Shown: piece after piece, positions 9,363 to 17,881 of the stretch
Numbering within the stretch: position 1 is the first letter of the stretch
Layout of the letters: every line of letters starts with the position of its first letter
Assembly (NCBI GenBank): GCA_963824085.1
Contig: CAWGNT010000014.1
Location: 62,001 to 126,000, forward strand
Direction: 5' to 3'
From: JARRNE01 sp963824085
GTDB lineage: Bacteria > Pseudomonadota > Gammaproteobacteria > Chromatiales > Chromatiaceae
DNA length: 64,000 nucleotides
Position numbers and translations under genes: made by a program
The notes under the pieces: generated by a model
Told to the model about the DNA's origin: nothing
Database searches by the model: none
What the model saw: the letters and a program-made list of their open reading frames with translations, nothing else

Positions 9363-9540
9363 CTAGCCCATCGCCTTGCCGGCCACGTCCCCAACGCGGA
9401 TGCAGTGGACCGTGCGGGTAGCGCTCAGGCGGGTCTCCGGCGGATAGGCATTGGCGCACTCGGGGATGGCATCGGGACAGCGGGGGTGGAAGTGGCAGCC
9501 GGAAGGCGGGGTGGCGGAGAACGGCGTCGCAGGCACCGTC
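9363..9540 (-). pseudogene. Duplicated 3' end of the oligopeptide ABC ATPase gene (remnant)
   Basis: About 57 codons read TPPSGCHFHPRCPDAIPEC and so on to TVHCIRVGDVAGKAMG, matching the C-terminus of the intact ATPase ending at 10413 (CHFHPRCPEAIPEC ... TVHCIRVGDIGGMQPG). At the DNA level 9387-9530 resembles 10437-10580 at a visibly high but imperfect level, so the duplication is not recent. Upstream homology stops where the DUF433/DUF5615 pair begins. It has no start of its own and is presumably not expressed as a protein. Confidence 0.75.
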
Positions 9541-9544
9541 CTGG

Positions 9545-9919
9545 TCAGCTCGGAATACTTATCGGCAGTGGGCGGCGACGGACAGCACCCTCCGCCACGA
9601 CCAAAAAGAATCCGTCGACACGGGTGGGGTCGGAGAGCAGTTCCAGGAGAATCCATGCGGGACGATCCGGCGGATAGGGCTCCTGTCGAAGATAGACAAC
9701 CGCCGGCGGAGAAGGGAGCCTGCGCGAATAGATCAGCTCGCCGTAGTCGCGATCGTAGGTGACCAGCCAGCGACGCTCGGAGCAGGCCAGCTCAAGCACC
9801 TGTTCATCCGAGGCACCACGGCATGACTCGACCACGCCTAAGACGTCGACTCCCTGCTCTCTCAGAACATGCAGCGCCGGTAACGGAAAGTTCTCGTTGA
9901 CCAGCAGGCGTGCGCTCAT
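9545..9919 (-). CDS. DUF5615 family PIN-like toxin
   Basis: This is a 124-residue protein starting MSARLLVNENFPLPALHVLR. The early acidic motif (LLVNENFP), the WLVTYDRDYGELIY segment and the hydrophobic VVYLR strand are those of the DUF5615/Mut7-C-like PIN-fold family. These proteins are predicted nucleases paired with DUF433 antitoxins. The start codon overlaps the stop codon of the DUF433 gene (ATGA), so the two are translationally coupled. Two conserved acidic sites are visible (NEN near residue 9, DRD near residue 58). The nuclease role is a family-level inference. Confidence 0.85.
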   Translation of the reverse strand: MSARLLVNENFPLPALHVLREQGVDVLGVVESCRGASDEQVLELACSERRWLVTYDRDYGELIYSRRLPSPPAVVYLRQEPYPPDRPAWILLELLSDPTRVDGFFLVVAEGAVRRRPLPISIPS

Positions 9920-10155
9920 GCTGTGGCCTTATGGATGGCGATGTACTCCTCCTCCCGCAGCATCTCGGCGGCGAAGGCGAGCGCCGCCTGCACGTCCTCC
10001 CGGGCGATGTGGGGATAGGACGCAAGTATGTCCTCCACGCTCCAGCCGTTGGCGAGCCAGCCAAGGATGAGGTCGACGGAGATCCGCGTGCCCTTGATCG
10101 TCGGCTTGCCGACCAGAATGCTTGGATCACTGGTAATTCTGCCTCTCCAGTCCAT
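9916..10155 (-). CDS. DUF433 family antitoxin
   Basis: The protein has 79 residues and begins MDWRGRITSDPSILVGKPTI. The motif PSILVGKPTIKGTRISV, followed by ILGWLANGWS and ILASYPHI, is the DUF433 (VapB-like) helix-turn-helix signature. The frame stays open further upstream but without family similarity, so the ATG at 10155 is preferred. It precedes the DUF5615 toxin with a 4-bp overlap. Members are expected to bind and neutralise the toxin and autoregulate the operon. Confidence 0.85.
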   Translation of the reverse strand: MDWRGRITSDPSILVGKPTIKGTRISVDLILGWLANGWSVEDILASYPHIAREDVQAALAFAAEMLREEEYIAIHKATA

Positions 10156-10412
10156 CAGCGGTACTCCAGGAACGCTGCCATCCGGCTTGATTGTTGAGAT
10201 ATAGCATCCATTGCTGCAGTACCCAACGCAAGGCTTGCGCTCTGGTGGAGCAACGACGACAAATCCGAGAGCTTCGACACCTAGCGGGTGCCGAGTAGAA
10301 GATGGAGAGTGTTCCAGAGCCACGCTCCGCTGCAACCACCGCATACCTGCCGTGCGCCGTTTTCGGCATGATCTTAACCTCCGCGCCCTCAGCGTCTCTG
10401 CGGTTCTATTCC

Positions 10413-12440
10413 CTACCCCGGCTGCATGCCGCCTATGTCCCCAACGCGGATGCAGTGGACGGTGCGTGTACCGCTCATACGGGACTCGGGGGGATAGGCC
10501 CTGGCGCACTCGGGGATGGCTTCGGGACAGCGGGGGTGGAAGTGGCAGCCGGAAGGCGGGGTGGCGGGGGACGGCATATCCCCTTCCAGCCGGACGATCT
10601 CCCGACGCTTGGCGGCATCCACGACGGGAACCGCGGAGAGCAGGGCCTTGGTGTAGGGGTGCTTCGGGTCGTCGAGAACCTCGGCAACCGTTCCCCGCTC
10701 CACGATCCGACCCAGATACATGACCGCCACCTCGTGGGCGAGGTAGGAGACCACCGAGATGTTGTGGGTAATAAAGAGGAAGGCGAGGCCCATCTCGTCC
10801 TGCAGCCGCTTGAGCAGGTTGAGGATCTGGGCCTGCACTGAGACATCGAGCGCGCTGGTGGGCTCGTCGCAGACGATGACCCGCGGCTCCACGGCGAGCG
10901 CGCGGGCGATGCAGATGCGCTGGCGCTGACCGCCCGAGAACTCGTGCGGATAGCGCCGGGCCGCAGCCGCCGGCATCCCTACCTGCTCGAGGAGATCGCC
11001 CACGCGCTCCCGCCGCCGCTCGCGGCTGCGCTCAAGCCCGAGTGCCTGCAGCCCCTCGCCCACGATGTCGCCCACGAGCATGCGCGGGTTCATGGAGGCA
11101 ACCGGGTCCTGGAAGATGATCTGCAGGTCCTTGCGGTAGGCGCGCATGGCGCGGTCGCCGAGCCCGGCGAGGTCGACACCCCGATAACGCACCGACCCGC
11201 CGGTCGGAGGGATCAGCTGCAGGATACCCTTGCCCGCGGTGGTCTTGCCGCAGCCGGACTCGCCCACGAGGGCGAGCGTGCGCCCCTCACGCAGATCCAT
11301 GCTCACGCCGTCCACCGCTTTCACGTGACCAACGACGCGGCGGAACACGCCGCTGTGGATCGGGAAGTGGACCTTGAGCCCGTGCACCTCGAGTACCGAT
11401 GCCGCCCCGGCCGAGCTCGCCGCGGCATCACCCGCGACTGACGCGACCTCGTCGAGCTGCTCCGGTCGGCCCTCGGCCCACAGATAACAACGCACCTCGT
11501 GTTGCGAGGACGGTCGGTACCAGCCCGGCTCCGCCTCGCGACAGCGCTCCATCACCCGGTGGCAACGCTCCGCAAAGCGGCACGCATGAAATTGGCGATC
11601 GAGGGGGGGCACACGACCCGGGATGATGGCCAAACTTCCTGCCCGCTTCTCCGGGGTGGGCAGACTGTCCATCAGCTTACGGCTGTAAGGATGGGCCGGA
11701 CCGGCGAAGAAGTCCGCGCTGCCCGCCGCCTCCACGATCTGCCCCGCGTACATGACGGCGAGGCGGTCGGCAGTCTCCGCCACCACCCCGAGATCGTGTG
11801 TGATGAGCAGCACCGCCATGCCGGTATTCTGCTGGAGGCCCTTGAGCAGCTTGAGGACCTGGGCCTGGATGGTCACGTCCAGGGCCGTCGTCGGCTCGTC
11901 CGCAATCAGAAGCTCCGGGTCCCCGGCCAGCGCCATGGCGATCATGACCCGCTGCTTCATCCCGCCCGAGAGCTGGTGGGGGTACTCATGGACACGGCGC
12001 GCCGGGTCGGGAATGCCGACCGCACGCAGCAGCTCCACCACGCGGTCCGGGCTCTGGCGGCGGGAGCGGTGCTCGTGGACCCGCACCGCCTCGGCGATCT
12101 GGTCCCCGACCGAGAGGACCGGGTTGAGAGAGGTCTGGGGCTCCTGGAAGATCATTCCCATGCGCCCGCCGCGCACCCGGCGCATGGCACTCTCGGGGAG
12201 CCCGAGCAGATCCGTGCCGCCAAGCTCCACCCTTCCCGCGACTATGCGCCCAGACGGCGGTAGAAGACGCATCAGGGATAGCGCCGTCATGGACTTGCCG
12301 CACCCCGACTCCCCCAGCAGGGCAAAGGTCTCGCCGCGGCGGATCTCAAGGTCGACAGCGTCGACCACCCGCAACGGCCGAGCCTCGCTCCCGAGCTCCG
12401 TGGTGAGATTCGAGACGCGCAGGAGGGTGCTGGGGCTCAT
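10413..12440 (-). CDS. Oligopeptide/dipeptide ABC transporter, fused double ATPase subunit (YejF/OppDF type)
   Basis: A protein of 675 residues contains two complete ABC ATPase domains. Domain 1 has Walker A GESGCGKS, signature LSGGMKQR and Walker B LLIADEPTTALD. Domain 2 has GESGCGKT, FSGGQRQR and VIVCDEPTSALD. Each ends with the Cys-rich oligopeptide-transporter tail (CRFAERCHRVMERC; CHFHPRCPEAIPEC). The start MSPSTLLRVSNLTTEL was chosen because it overlaps the permease stop (ATGA at 12437-12440). The open frame upstream is only the shadow of the permease gene. It is last in an operon with the binding protein and permeases and would energise peptide import. Confidence 0.93.
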   Translation of the reverse strand: MSPSTLLRVSNLTTELGSEARPLRVVDAVDLEIRRGETFALLGESGCGKSMTALSLMRLLPPSGRIVAGRVELGGTDLLGLPESAMRRVRGGRMGMIFQEPQTSLNPVLSVGDQIAEAVRVHEHRSRRQSPDRVVELLRAVGIPDPARRVHEYPHQLSGGMKQRVMIAMALAGDPELLIADEPTTALDVTIQAQVLKLLKGLQQNTGMAVLLITHDLGVVAETADRLAVMYAGQIVEAAGSADFFAGPAHPYSRKLMDSLPTPEKRAGSLAIIPGRVPPLDRQFHACRFAERCHRVMERCREAEPGWYRPSSQHEVRCYLWAEGRPEQLDEVASVAGDAAASSAGAASVLEVHGLKVHFPIHSGVFRRVVGHVKAVDGVSMDLREGRTLALVGESGCGKTTAGKGILQLIPPTGGSVRYRGVDLAGLGDRAMRAYRKDLQIIFQDPVASMNPRMLVGDIVGEGLQALGLERSRERRRERVGDLLEQVGMPAAAARRYPHEFSGGQRQRICIARALAVEPRVIVCDEPTSALDVSVQAQILNLLKRLQDEMGLAFLFITHNISVVSYLAHEVAVMYLGRIVERGTVAEVLDDPKHPYTKALLSAVPVVDAAKRREIVRLEGDMPSPATPPSGCHFHPRCPEAIPECARAYPPESRMSGTRTVHCIRVGDIGGMQPG

Positions 12441-14833
12441 TCGGTCCCCTTGAGACGGGGATCGAAGGCGTCTCGAACCACGTCGGCGAACAGGTTGGCG
12501 AACAGGACCAGGGTGAACATGAAGAGGAAGGCCGCCGCCAAAGACCACCAAACGACCGGCTCGCGCGCGAGCTCGAGCCGCGCGCTGTTGATCATGTTGC
12601 CCCAGCTGTTCATGGTGGGATCGACCCCGATGTTGATGTAGGAGAGCACGGCTTCCGCCAGCACCAGCCCGCTGAAATCGAGCACCACGGTAATGAGGAC
12701 GATGTGCAGGACGTTCGGCAGAATGTGGCGGGTGATGACCCGGGAGTGGCCCACCCCCAGCGCGACGGCCGCCTGGACATAGTCCACCTCCCGAAGCTTG
12801 AGCGACTCGCCGCGGAGCAGCCGGCACAGCCCGGTCCAGCTGGTCACCCCCAGGATGATGCAGAGGAAGAGCAGCCGCAGGTCGGCCCGCTCCACCAGGC
12901 TGTTGAAGTCCCCCTCGTGGTTGCTCATGTAGATCTGGAGCATGAGGACGGCGGCGGCGATCAGGAGGACGGCCGGGATCGAGTTCAGCGTGGTGTAGAG
13001 GTACTGGATGGCGTCGTCCGCCCAGCCCCGGAAGTAGCCCGCCATGATGCCGAGCAGGATGGCGGCCGGGAGCATCACCAACGTCGTCAGGGTACCGATG
13101 ACGAGGCCGGTGCGGATGCTCTTCAGGGTCTGATAGAAGACATCCGTCCCGACCTTGTCGGTGCCCAGGATGTGGTACTTCACGGCCAGCTGGCCGGCAA
13201 TGAAGGCAAGCACGAACAATAGGGCCAAGCTCAGCAGGGCCGTCCCCCACGGGATCTCGGTCTCGCCGCGGGCCGTGGCGCGCAGGGTTTGACGAAAGCC
13301 CTGACGGCTCCGCCGGGCGAGGAGCCAAACGATCAGCGCTGCCGCCAGCGCCCAGCAGACCAAACCCTCCACAAGTCCGCGCAGGGCGGTGCGCAGGATG
13401 TCGGGTATCTTCTGCGTCTCGGGGTCCGTGAGGTGACTCCCCCCGTAACGCAGCCGCGGGTACTCCCGGGTCACCTTTCCGTCGGGCAGCTCGATGCTCT
13501 CCTTGGCGAAGAGACGGGTAGCAAAGGGGGCGGAGTACGTCTTCTCCTGGTGCTCGCTCAGCGGTGCCAGCCAGACGTCCAGCAGGCTGCGGATCTCCGG
13601 CGAATAGACGGTCTCGCCCGAGCTGCCCTTCTGCGCCTCTGGTGGATGGAAGTGCATCGTGTCCAGCAGGCCAACGGCGACGTAGAAGCCCAGCACGACC
13701 AAGGCGGCCGCACCGATCCGGCTGCGCGCAACCCGGCCCCAGGGCTCGCGCAGGTGCTCGTGGCGCGAGGCGTAGATGCCGAAGCCGACCGCCAGCGCGA
13801 GCAGCAGGTAGATCAAGGCGTCGGTCCAGAGGATGACGGGCAAGCGGCTGTCTCTCAGCTCAGGCGCACACGCGGGATCCACCAGGGTATAGGAGAGGTC
13901 CGTCAGCAACAGGCCCAGGATGTAGAGGACCGAGCCGAGAAAGACCATGGCGCGCACGATGGCGAAGTCCTGGTTGTTGATGGCGTCGATGGTGTAGCTG
14001 CCGAGCCCCGGGATGCCGAAGAAGGACTCGGTGATCAGGCTGCCCATAAAGAGGAGGGGCAGGAGCACCACCACCCCGGTCAGGATCGGGATCATGGCGT
14101 TCTTCAACACGTGGCGGAACAGGACCAACCGCTCGCTCAGCCCCTTGGCCCGGGCACTGCGTACGTAGTCCTTGCCGATCTCCTCCAGGAACAGGGTCCG
14201 GTACCAGCGGGTGCCGGTGCCGATGCCGCCGATGACGCTTACGATGACGGGAAGGATGAGGAATTTCCAGGCGGCCAGGCCTGTGTCGTACCCCGAGATA
14301 GGCACCAGGTGGAAGACCTTGCTCAGCACGTACTGGCCGCCAATGATGTAGAAGAGCGTCGAGATCGACATCATGGCCACCAGCAGGACCACGCCCGCGA
14401 AGTCGATGTAGGTGGCACGGAAGAACACGATGAAGAGGGCGAAGCTGATGTTCGCCAGAAGGCCGACCAGGAGGACGGGGACCGCGATGGCGAGGCTCGG
14501 CCACATGCGTTGGGAGATGTCGTAGCCAATGTCGCGCCCGCTGTCCGACGAGCCGAAGTCGAAGGCGAAGAGCTTGACGGACTTCTGGAAGAAGATTGTG
14601 TCCGTCACCTGGTCCAGACCCGACGCCCGGGCATTGTAGAGGAGCGGCCGGTCATAACCGTGCTCCTGCTTCCAGGACTCGATGGCCTCCGGCGTCACCC
14701 GCTTTATCCCGAGCTGCATGCGCGCCATGTCGTCCGGAGAGCTCACCACGAAGAAGAGCACGAAGGTGATCAGGTTTACCCCGATCAGGATCGGGATGGC
14801 GTAGAGCAGACGCCGGATGATGTAGGCGGTCAC
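12437..14833 (-). CDS. Peptide ABC transporter permeases, DppB-like and DppC-like fused in one frame
   Basis: This reading frame of 798 residues holds two permeases that are normally separate. Residues 1 to about 335 (MTAYIIRRLLYAIPILIGVN ... SYTLVDP) form a DppB/YejB-type subunit with the EAA-like loop DYVRSARAKGLSERLVLFRH. From about residue 347 (LPVILWTDALIYLLLAL) a DppC/YejE-type subunit follows, with a large periplasmic insertion and the EAA-like loop DYVQAAVALGVGHSR. At the junction, removing one G near 13877 would give VDPRVRLS and a stop, followed by a TTG start at 13843 preceded by GAGAG. The fusion may therefore be a one-base insertion or sequencing error. It is co-transcribed with the ATPase gene, which it overlaps. 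Confidence 0.88.
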   Translation of the reverse strand: MTAYIIRRLLYAIPILIGVNLITFVLFFVVSSPDDMARMQLGIKRVTPEAIESWKQEHGYDRPLLYNARASGLDQVTDTIFFQKSVKLFAFDFGSSDSGRDIGYDISQRMWPSLAIAVPVLLVGLLANISFALFIVFFRATYIDFAGVVLLVAMMSISTLFYIIGGQYVLSKVFHLVPISGYDTGLAAWKFLILPVIVSVIGGIGTGTRWYRTLFLEEIGKDYVRSARAKGLSERLVLFRHVLKNAMIPILTGVVVLLPLLFMGSLITESFFGIPGLGSYTIDAINNQDFAIVRAMVFLGSVLYILGLLLTDLSYTLVDPACAPELRDSRLPVILWTDALIYLLLALAVGFGIYASRHEHLREPWGRVARSRIGAAALVVLGFYVAVGLLDTMHFHPPEAQKGSSGETVYSPEIRSLLDVWLAPLSEHQEKTYSAPFATRLFAKESIELPDGKVTREYPRLRYGGSHLTDPETQKIPDILRTALRGLVEGLVCWALAAALIVWLLARRSRQGFRQTLRATARGETEIPWGTALLSLALLFVLAFIAGQLAVKYHILGTDKVGTDVFYQTLKSIRTGLVIGTLTTLVMLPAAILLGIMAGYFRGWADDAIQYLYTTLNSIPAVLLIAAAVLMLQIYMSNHEGDFNSLVERADLRLLFLCIILGVTSWTGLCRLLRGESLKLREVDYVQAAVALGVGHSRVITRHILPNVLHIVLITVVLDFSGLVLAEAVLSYINIGVDPTMNSWGNMINSARLELAREPVVWWSLAAAFLFMFTLVLFANLFADVVRDAFDPRLKGTE

Positions 14834-15224
14834 GATTCCCGATTCCGGTCAGAGGAATGGGGCAAGAATATCCGGCAAACATTGGTCCGGCCTTCTCCCC
14901 TCACCTCGACCCCCTCGCCGCTGGAAGGCGTCGCAAAAAGTCCAGAAAAAATCCTCCCAGTCCTGGCGAGTCGACAACTAGCATTGGATAGTTGAGGAAT
15001 ATCATTGACCTAGAAACGCCCCCTCACCCCGCCCTCTCCCCCTCCCGGGGGCGAGGGGACTGTTGTGACAGCCTCCGCTGCGGCGAGGGGCTTTAGGGGG
15101 CGCTGTTTGAGTCGCTCTTGAAGCGCTACTAGGCGAGGTTTCCGGGTCTTTGGCAGGAATGCGGATGCCGCCGATTGCTCGAAGATATACCGAGCTCGCC
15201 CGACTTCTTCTCGTCTGGACCAGA

Positions 15225-15326
15225 GGGGACGGGCCGCTCCCGCCGGGGGTGTCGGCAGCAGGGAGGCTGCCGCCAAGCCTACATGGACGTATTCACGGCG
15301 TCCCCCGGCGGGAGCGGCCCGTCCCC
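15225..15326. repeat. Perfect 25-bp inverted repeat enclosing an inner hairpin
   Basis: The left arm (15225-15249, starting GGGGACGGGCCGCTCC) is the exact reverse complement of the right arm (15302-15326, ending GGAGCGGCCCGTCCCC). The 52-base centre contains a second hairpin CGGCAGC / GCTGCCG and the string TACATGGACGTATTCACGGC. From memory, similar strings recur between genes in several halophilic and sulfur gammaproteobacteria. There is no T run, so it is not a typical terminator. Confidence 0.8.
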
Positions 15327-15415
15327 AAGAAACGAAAACCCCCGATCGGAGCGGTATAGAACATGCCGGGCTGGCGTTCAGGCACCTCGTGCTGGATGTC
15401 GTCCCGAGGGTCTGG

Positions 15416-15438
15416 ATCCCGGCAGTCCATGCCGGGAT
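15416..15438. repeat. REP-like palindrome ATCCCGGC-N7-GCCGGGAT
   Basis: An 8-bp stem with a seven-base loop, followed by GACGG. The same stem and loop length recur at 38604-38626, showing it is a dispersed element. Confidence 0.7.
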
Positions 15439-15542
15439 GACGGTACTGGCACTCTTGAAAATCATGGTTCTGGCAGAGCCTGCGCGGGACTGACCTGCCC
15501 CGCGCGCTACGCGCTGCCCGGTGAGTCGAGGTTTTGGGCTGA

Positions 15543-17777
15543 TCATCGCGGCGGTGCCTCTGACTTCCGTCGGGACTCGCCCCGAGCGTCGCTCAGCTCC
15601 CGTTTACGCACGATATAGGCTGCCGGCACGGCTGCCAGCCCCAGCAGGATACCGGTTAGCCAGAGAGGCCACAGGACCGGCTGGTTCCAGCCGTCGCGCA
15701 GATGCTCGCGGACGCGCGGCTCCAGCCGCCGGTACTTGAGGGTGTTGTTGGCCATCAAGTTCGGCTTGGCGTTGAAGAGCCACGAGTGGTAGAGGACAAA
15801 AGCCTTGGGATAGAAGCCCCAGATCCAGGGCGCGTCGCGGCGGACGATCGCCAGCATCTCGTCGATGACCGCCTGTCGCTTCGGGCCATTGTCCATATTC
15901 TTCATTCGATTGAAGAGCGCGTCGAGCTCCGGGTTTGCGTAATTGGCCGCGTTCTCCCCTCCCCCGTCCACCTTGCTGTTGGGGCCGTAGAGCAGAAAGA
16001 AGAAGTTCTCTGGGTCGGGGTAGTCCGCATTCCAGCCCCACATGAAGAGCTGACCCGTCCCCTCGCGCATCTTTTCCTGGAACCGGTTGTAGTCGGTGGC
16101 CCGGATCACGAGCTGGATGTCGAGCTTGGCGAACTGCTTGCGAAACCAGTTGAGCCGCGCGGTGTCGTCCGGCCCGGTGGCGGTGGTGTCGAAGTAGAGT
16201 GTCAGCGCCTGCCCGGTCGCCGGATCACGGCCTTTGGGATAGCCGGCCCGGGCAAGCAGGGCACGCGCATCGTCCAGGCTGCGCCGCACGGGTCGGCCGT
16301 CACGCCACTGGTAGACATAGGGATCGATCCCCGCCTCACCGCTGCGGTAGCCGAAGATTCCCGGTGGGATCGGACCCTGCGCGGCCACCCCGCGACCGTT
16401 GGCGAAGATCGAGACGTATTCGTCGAAATCCACCGCGATGGAGAGAGCACGCCGGAGCAGCCGGGCACGCTCCGAGTCGCCCCCCACCACGGGGTCGCGC
16501 ATGTTGAACCCCATGTAGAAGATGGATGTCTGTACCGCCGTCTCCAGCCGGATGCCCTTCTCCTCCATCGCCGGGGTCAGGGTCGCCTCGCCCTGAGGGC
16601 TGAACTGAATGGCCTGATCGAAGGCATCGGAGGAGATCCCAGAACTGTCGTAGTACCCCTGCAGGAACTTGTTCCAGTAAGGGATGCTCTCCTTTTCCAG
16701 GCTGTAGACGGCGCGGTCGACGAAGGGTAACGGGCGGCCGGCGTCCGCGAGCAGACCGCTGGCTCGGTCCTGCGGCATACCCCGCGACGGATAGCGCTCA
16801 CCGTGAAAGTTGGGGTTGCGCGCCAATACCATCCGGAGATTGGGGTTGTTCTCACTCAACATGAAAGGCCCGGTTCCCACCGGATACCAGTCGAGCACGA
16901 TGTTGCGCTGACTCATCCCGGGCTGGCTGTAGAAGCGGTCCGCCTCCCATGGCATGGGCGCGAAAAAGGGCATGGCGAGCCAGTAGACGAACTGGGGATA
17001 CTTGCCCTTGATGCGAATGCGGTAGCTGTATCGATCCACCGCCTCCGCCCCGCTGAACGGGATCTTTCGCAGATCGACGAACGGACGCTGGTCGCCCGCG
17101 GATACCGCCGGCACAGCCGCCTGGATACGCGCCGCGAGCTCCTTGAAGTCTTGCATGTGGTCCTGCATCACCCCACTGATCGGCGAGTGCAGCCAGGGCG
17201 CCGCGAGGCGCTTGATCTCGTAGACGTAATCGTCCGCAGTGAGCTCCCGGGTCCCGGTCTCGGGAAAGTCCGACAGCACGTTGATCCCGTCCAGATCTCT
17301 CCGGCTGAGGTCGTGATAGCGAAAGTGGCCGGGTTGATCTCTCGCGAATGCAGGGTGCGGCTGAAAGCGAATGCCCGGCTTGATGCGGATCAGGTACTCG
17401 CTAAGAGCGATCTGATCCGCCGGAGCGTCCTCCGGGAGCGGCTCCCCCGCCGCATCGAAATACCGAGGGACCGGAACCGCCTCCGCGGTCAGCGGCACGA
17501 GCCGGTACGGCCGCAGCAGGAAGTGGTACTGCAGGGGCGGCTCGTAGATCTGAGCGAGGAAGACGTACTCGTTCGCGTTGTAGGAGCGCGCCGGATCCAG
17601 GTGCTTCGGCCGCTCCTCGAAGGAGCTGTAAAGGACGTTGGCAGCCGCCTGGCCCGCGGGATAGGGATCGTTCCAGGGGCTGTTGCCGCAGCCGCCCGTG
17701 AGCAGGCTCAGAACCGCGGCGGCTACCAGCGCGGACCAACTCCGCGGGCGTCCCCTCCGTGCTGAGCGAGCTTTCAC
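15543..17777 (-). CDS. Extracellular solute-binding protein family 5 (peptide-binding lipoprotein, YejA/OppA-like)
   Basis: With a GTG start at 17777 the protein has about 744 residues; an ATG at 17831 in the same frame would add 18. The lipobox LLTGGC near residue 30 predicts an acylated periplasmic protein. The body has SBP_bac_5 features (LYSSFEERPKHLDPA, YPVGTGPFMLSENNPN, a WGWNADYPDPENFF region). Unusually, a hydrophobic segment near the C-terminus (WPLWLTGILLGLAAVPAAYI) followed by basic residues could be a second membrane anchor. It heads the transporter genes, and its 5' end is divergent from fabI, about 105 bp away. The ligand is presumably peptides. GTG is preferred because it gives a compact signal peptide. 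Confidence 0.85.
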   Translation of the reverse strand: MKARSARRGRPRSWSALVAAAVLSLLTGGCGNSPWNDPYPAGQAAANVLYSSFEERPKHLDPARSYNANEYVFLAQIYEPPLQYHFLLRPYRLVPLTAEAVPVPRYFDAAGEPLPEDAPADQIALSEYLIRIKPGIRFQPHPAFARDQPGHFRYHDLSRRDLDGINVLSDFPETGTRELTADDYVYEIKRLAAPWLHSPISGVMQDHMQDFKELAARIQAAVPAVSAGDQRPFVDLRKIPFSGAEAVDRYSYRIRIKGKYPQFVYWLAMPFFAPMPWEADRFYSQPGMSQRNIVLDWYPVGTGPFMLSENNPNLRMVLARNPNFHGERYPSRGMPQDRASGLLADAGRPLPFVDRAVYSLEKESIPYWNKFLQGYYDSSGISSDAFDQAIQFSPQGEATLTPAMEEKGIRLETAVQTSIFYMGFNMRDPVVGGDSERARLLRRALSIAVDFDEYVSIFANGRGVAAQGPIPPGIFGYRSGEAGIDPYVYQWRDGRPVRRSLDDARALLARAGYPKGRDPATGQALTLYFDTTATGPDDTARLNWFRKQFAKLDIQLVIRATDYNRFQEKMREGTGQLFMWGWNADYPDPENFFFLLYGPNSKVDGGGENAANYANPELDALFNRMKNMDNGPKRQAVIDEMLAIVRRDAPWIWGFYPKAFVLYHSWLFNAKPNLMANNTLKYRRLEPRVREHLRDGWNQPVLWPLWLTGILLGLAAVPAAYIVRKRELSDARGESRRKSEAPPR

Positions 17778-17881
17778 CTGCCTGCGACTTTCGGTAATGT
17801 TACGGCCTCGTTCAAGGCCCAATGTTCGCATCTCGGCTGGAGTCGTGCCAGCCGCAACACCAACACAGAAGGACCGAATCC

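Larger units (their letters stand above)
14834..15542. other. 700-bp intergenic region with palindromic repeats
   Basis: No gene is evident between the permease start and the binding-protein stop. The region holds GC-rich repeats of the type CCCTCTCCCCCTCCCGGGGG (15022-15060). It also has a long perfect inverted repeat (15225-15326) and a REP-like palindrome (15416-15438). The gap means the binding protein is probably transcribed across repeats to reach the permease genes, or the permeases have their own promoter here. Confidence 0.6.

Noticed and set aside
12441..13328. N-terminal extension of the ATPase frame of nearly 300 residues
   Set aside because: It is an alternative frame of the permease gene; the ATPase begins at 12440 with an ATGA overlap.
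13289..14995. Long open frame (568 codons) on the plus strand opposite the permease gene
   Set aside because: Antisense shadow with biased composition (Gln, Asp, His, Arg); the minus strand encodes clear permease helices.
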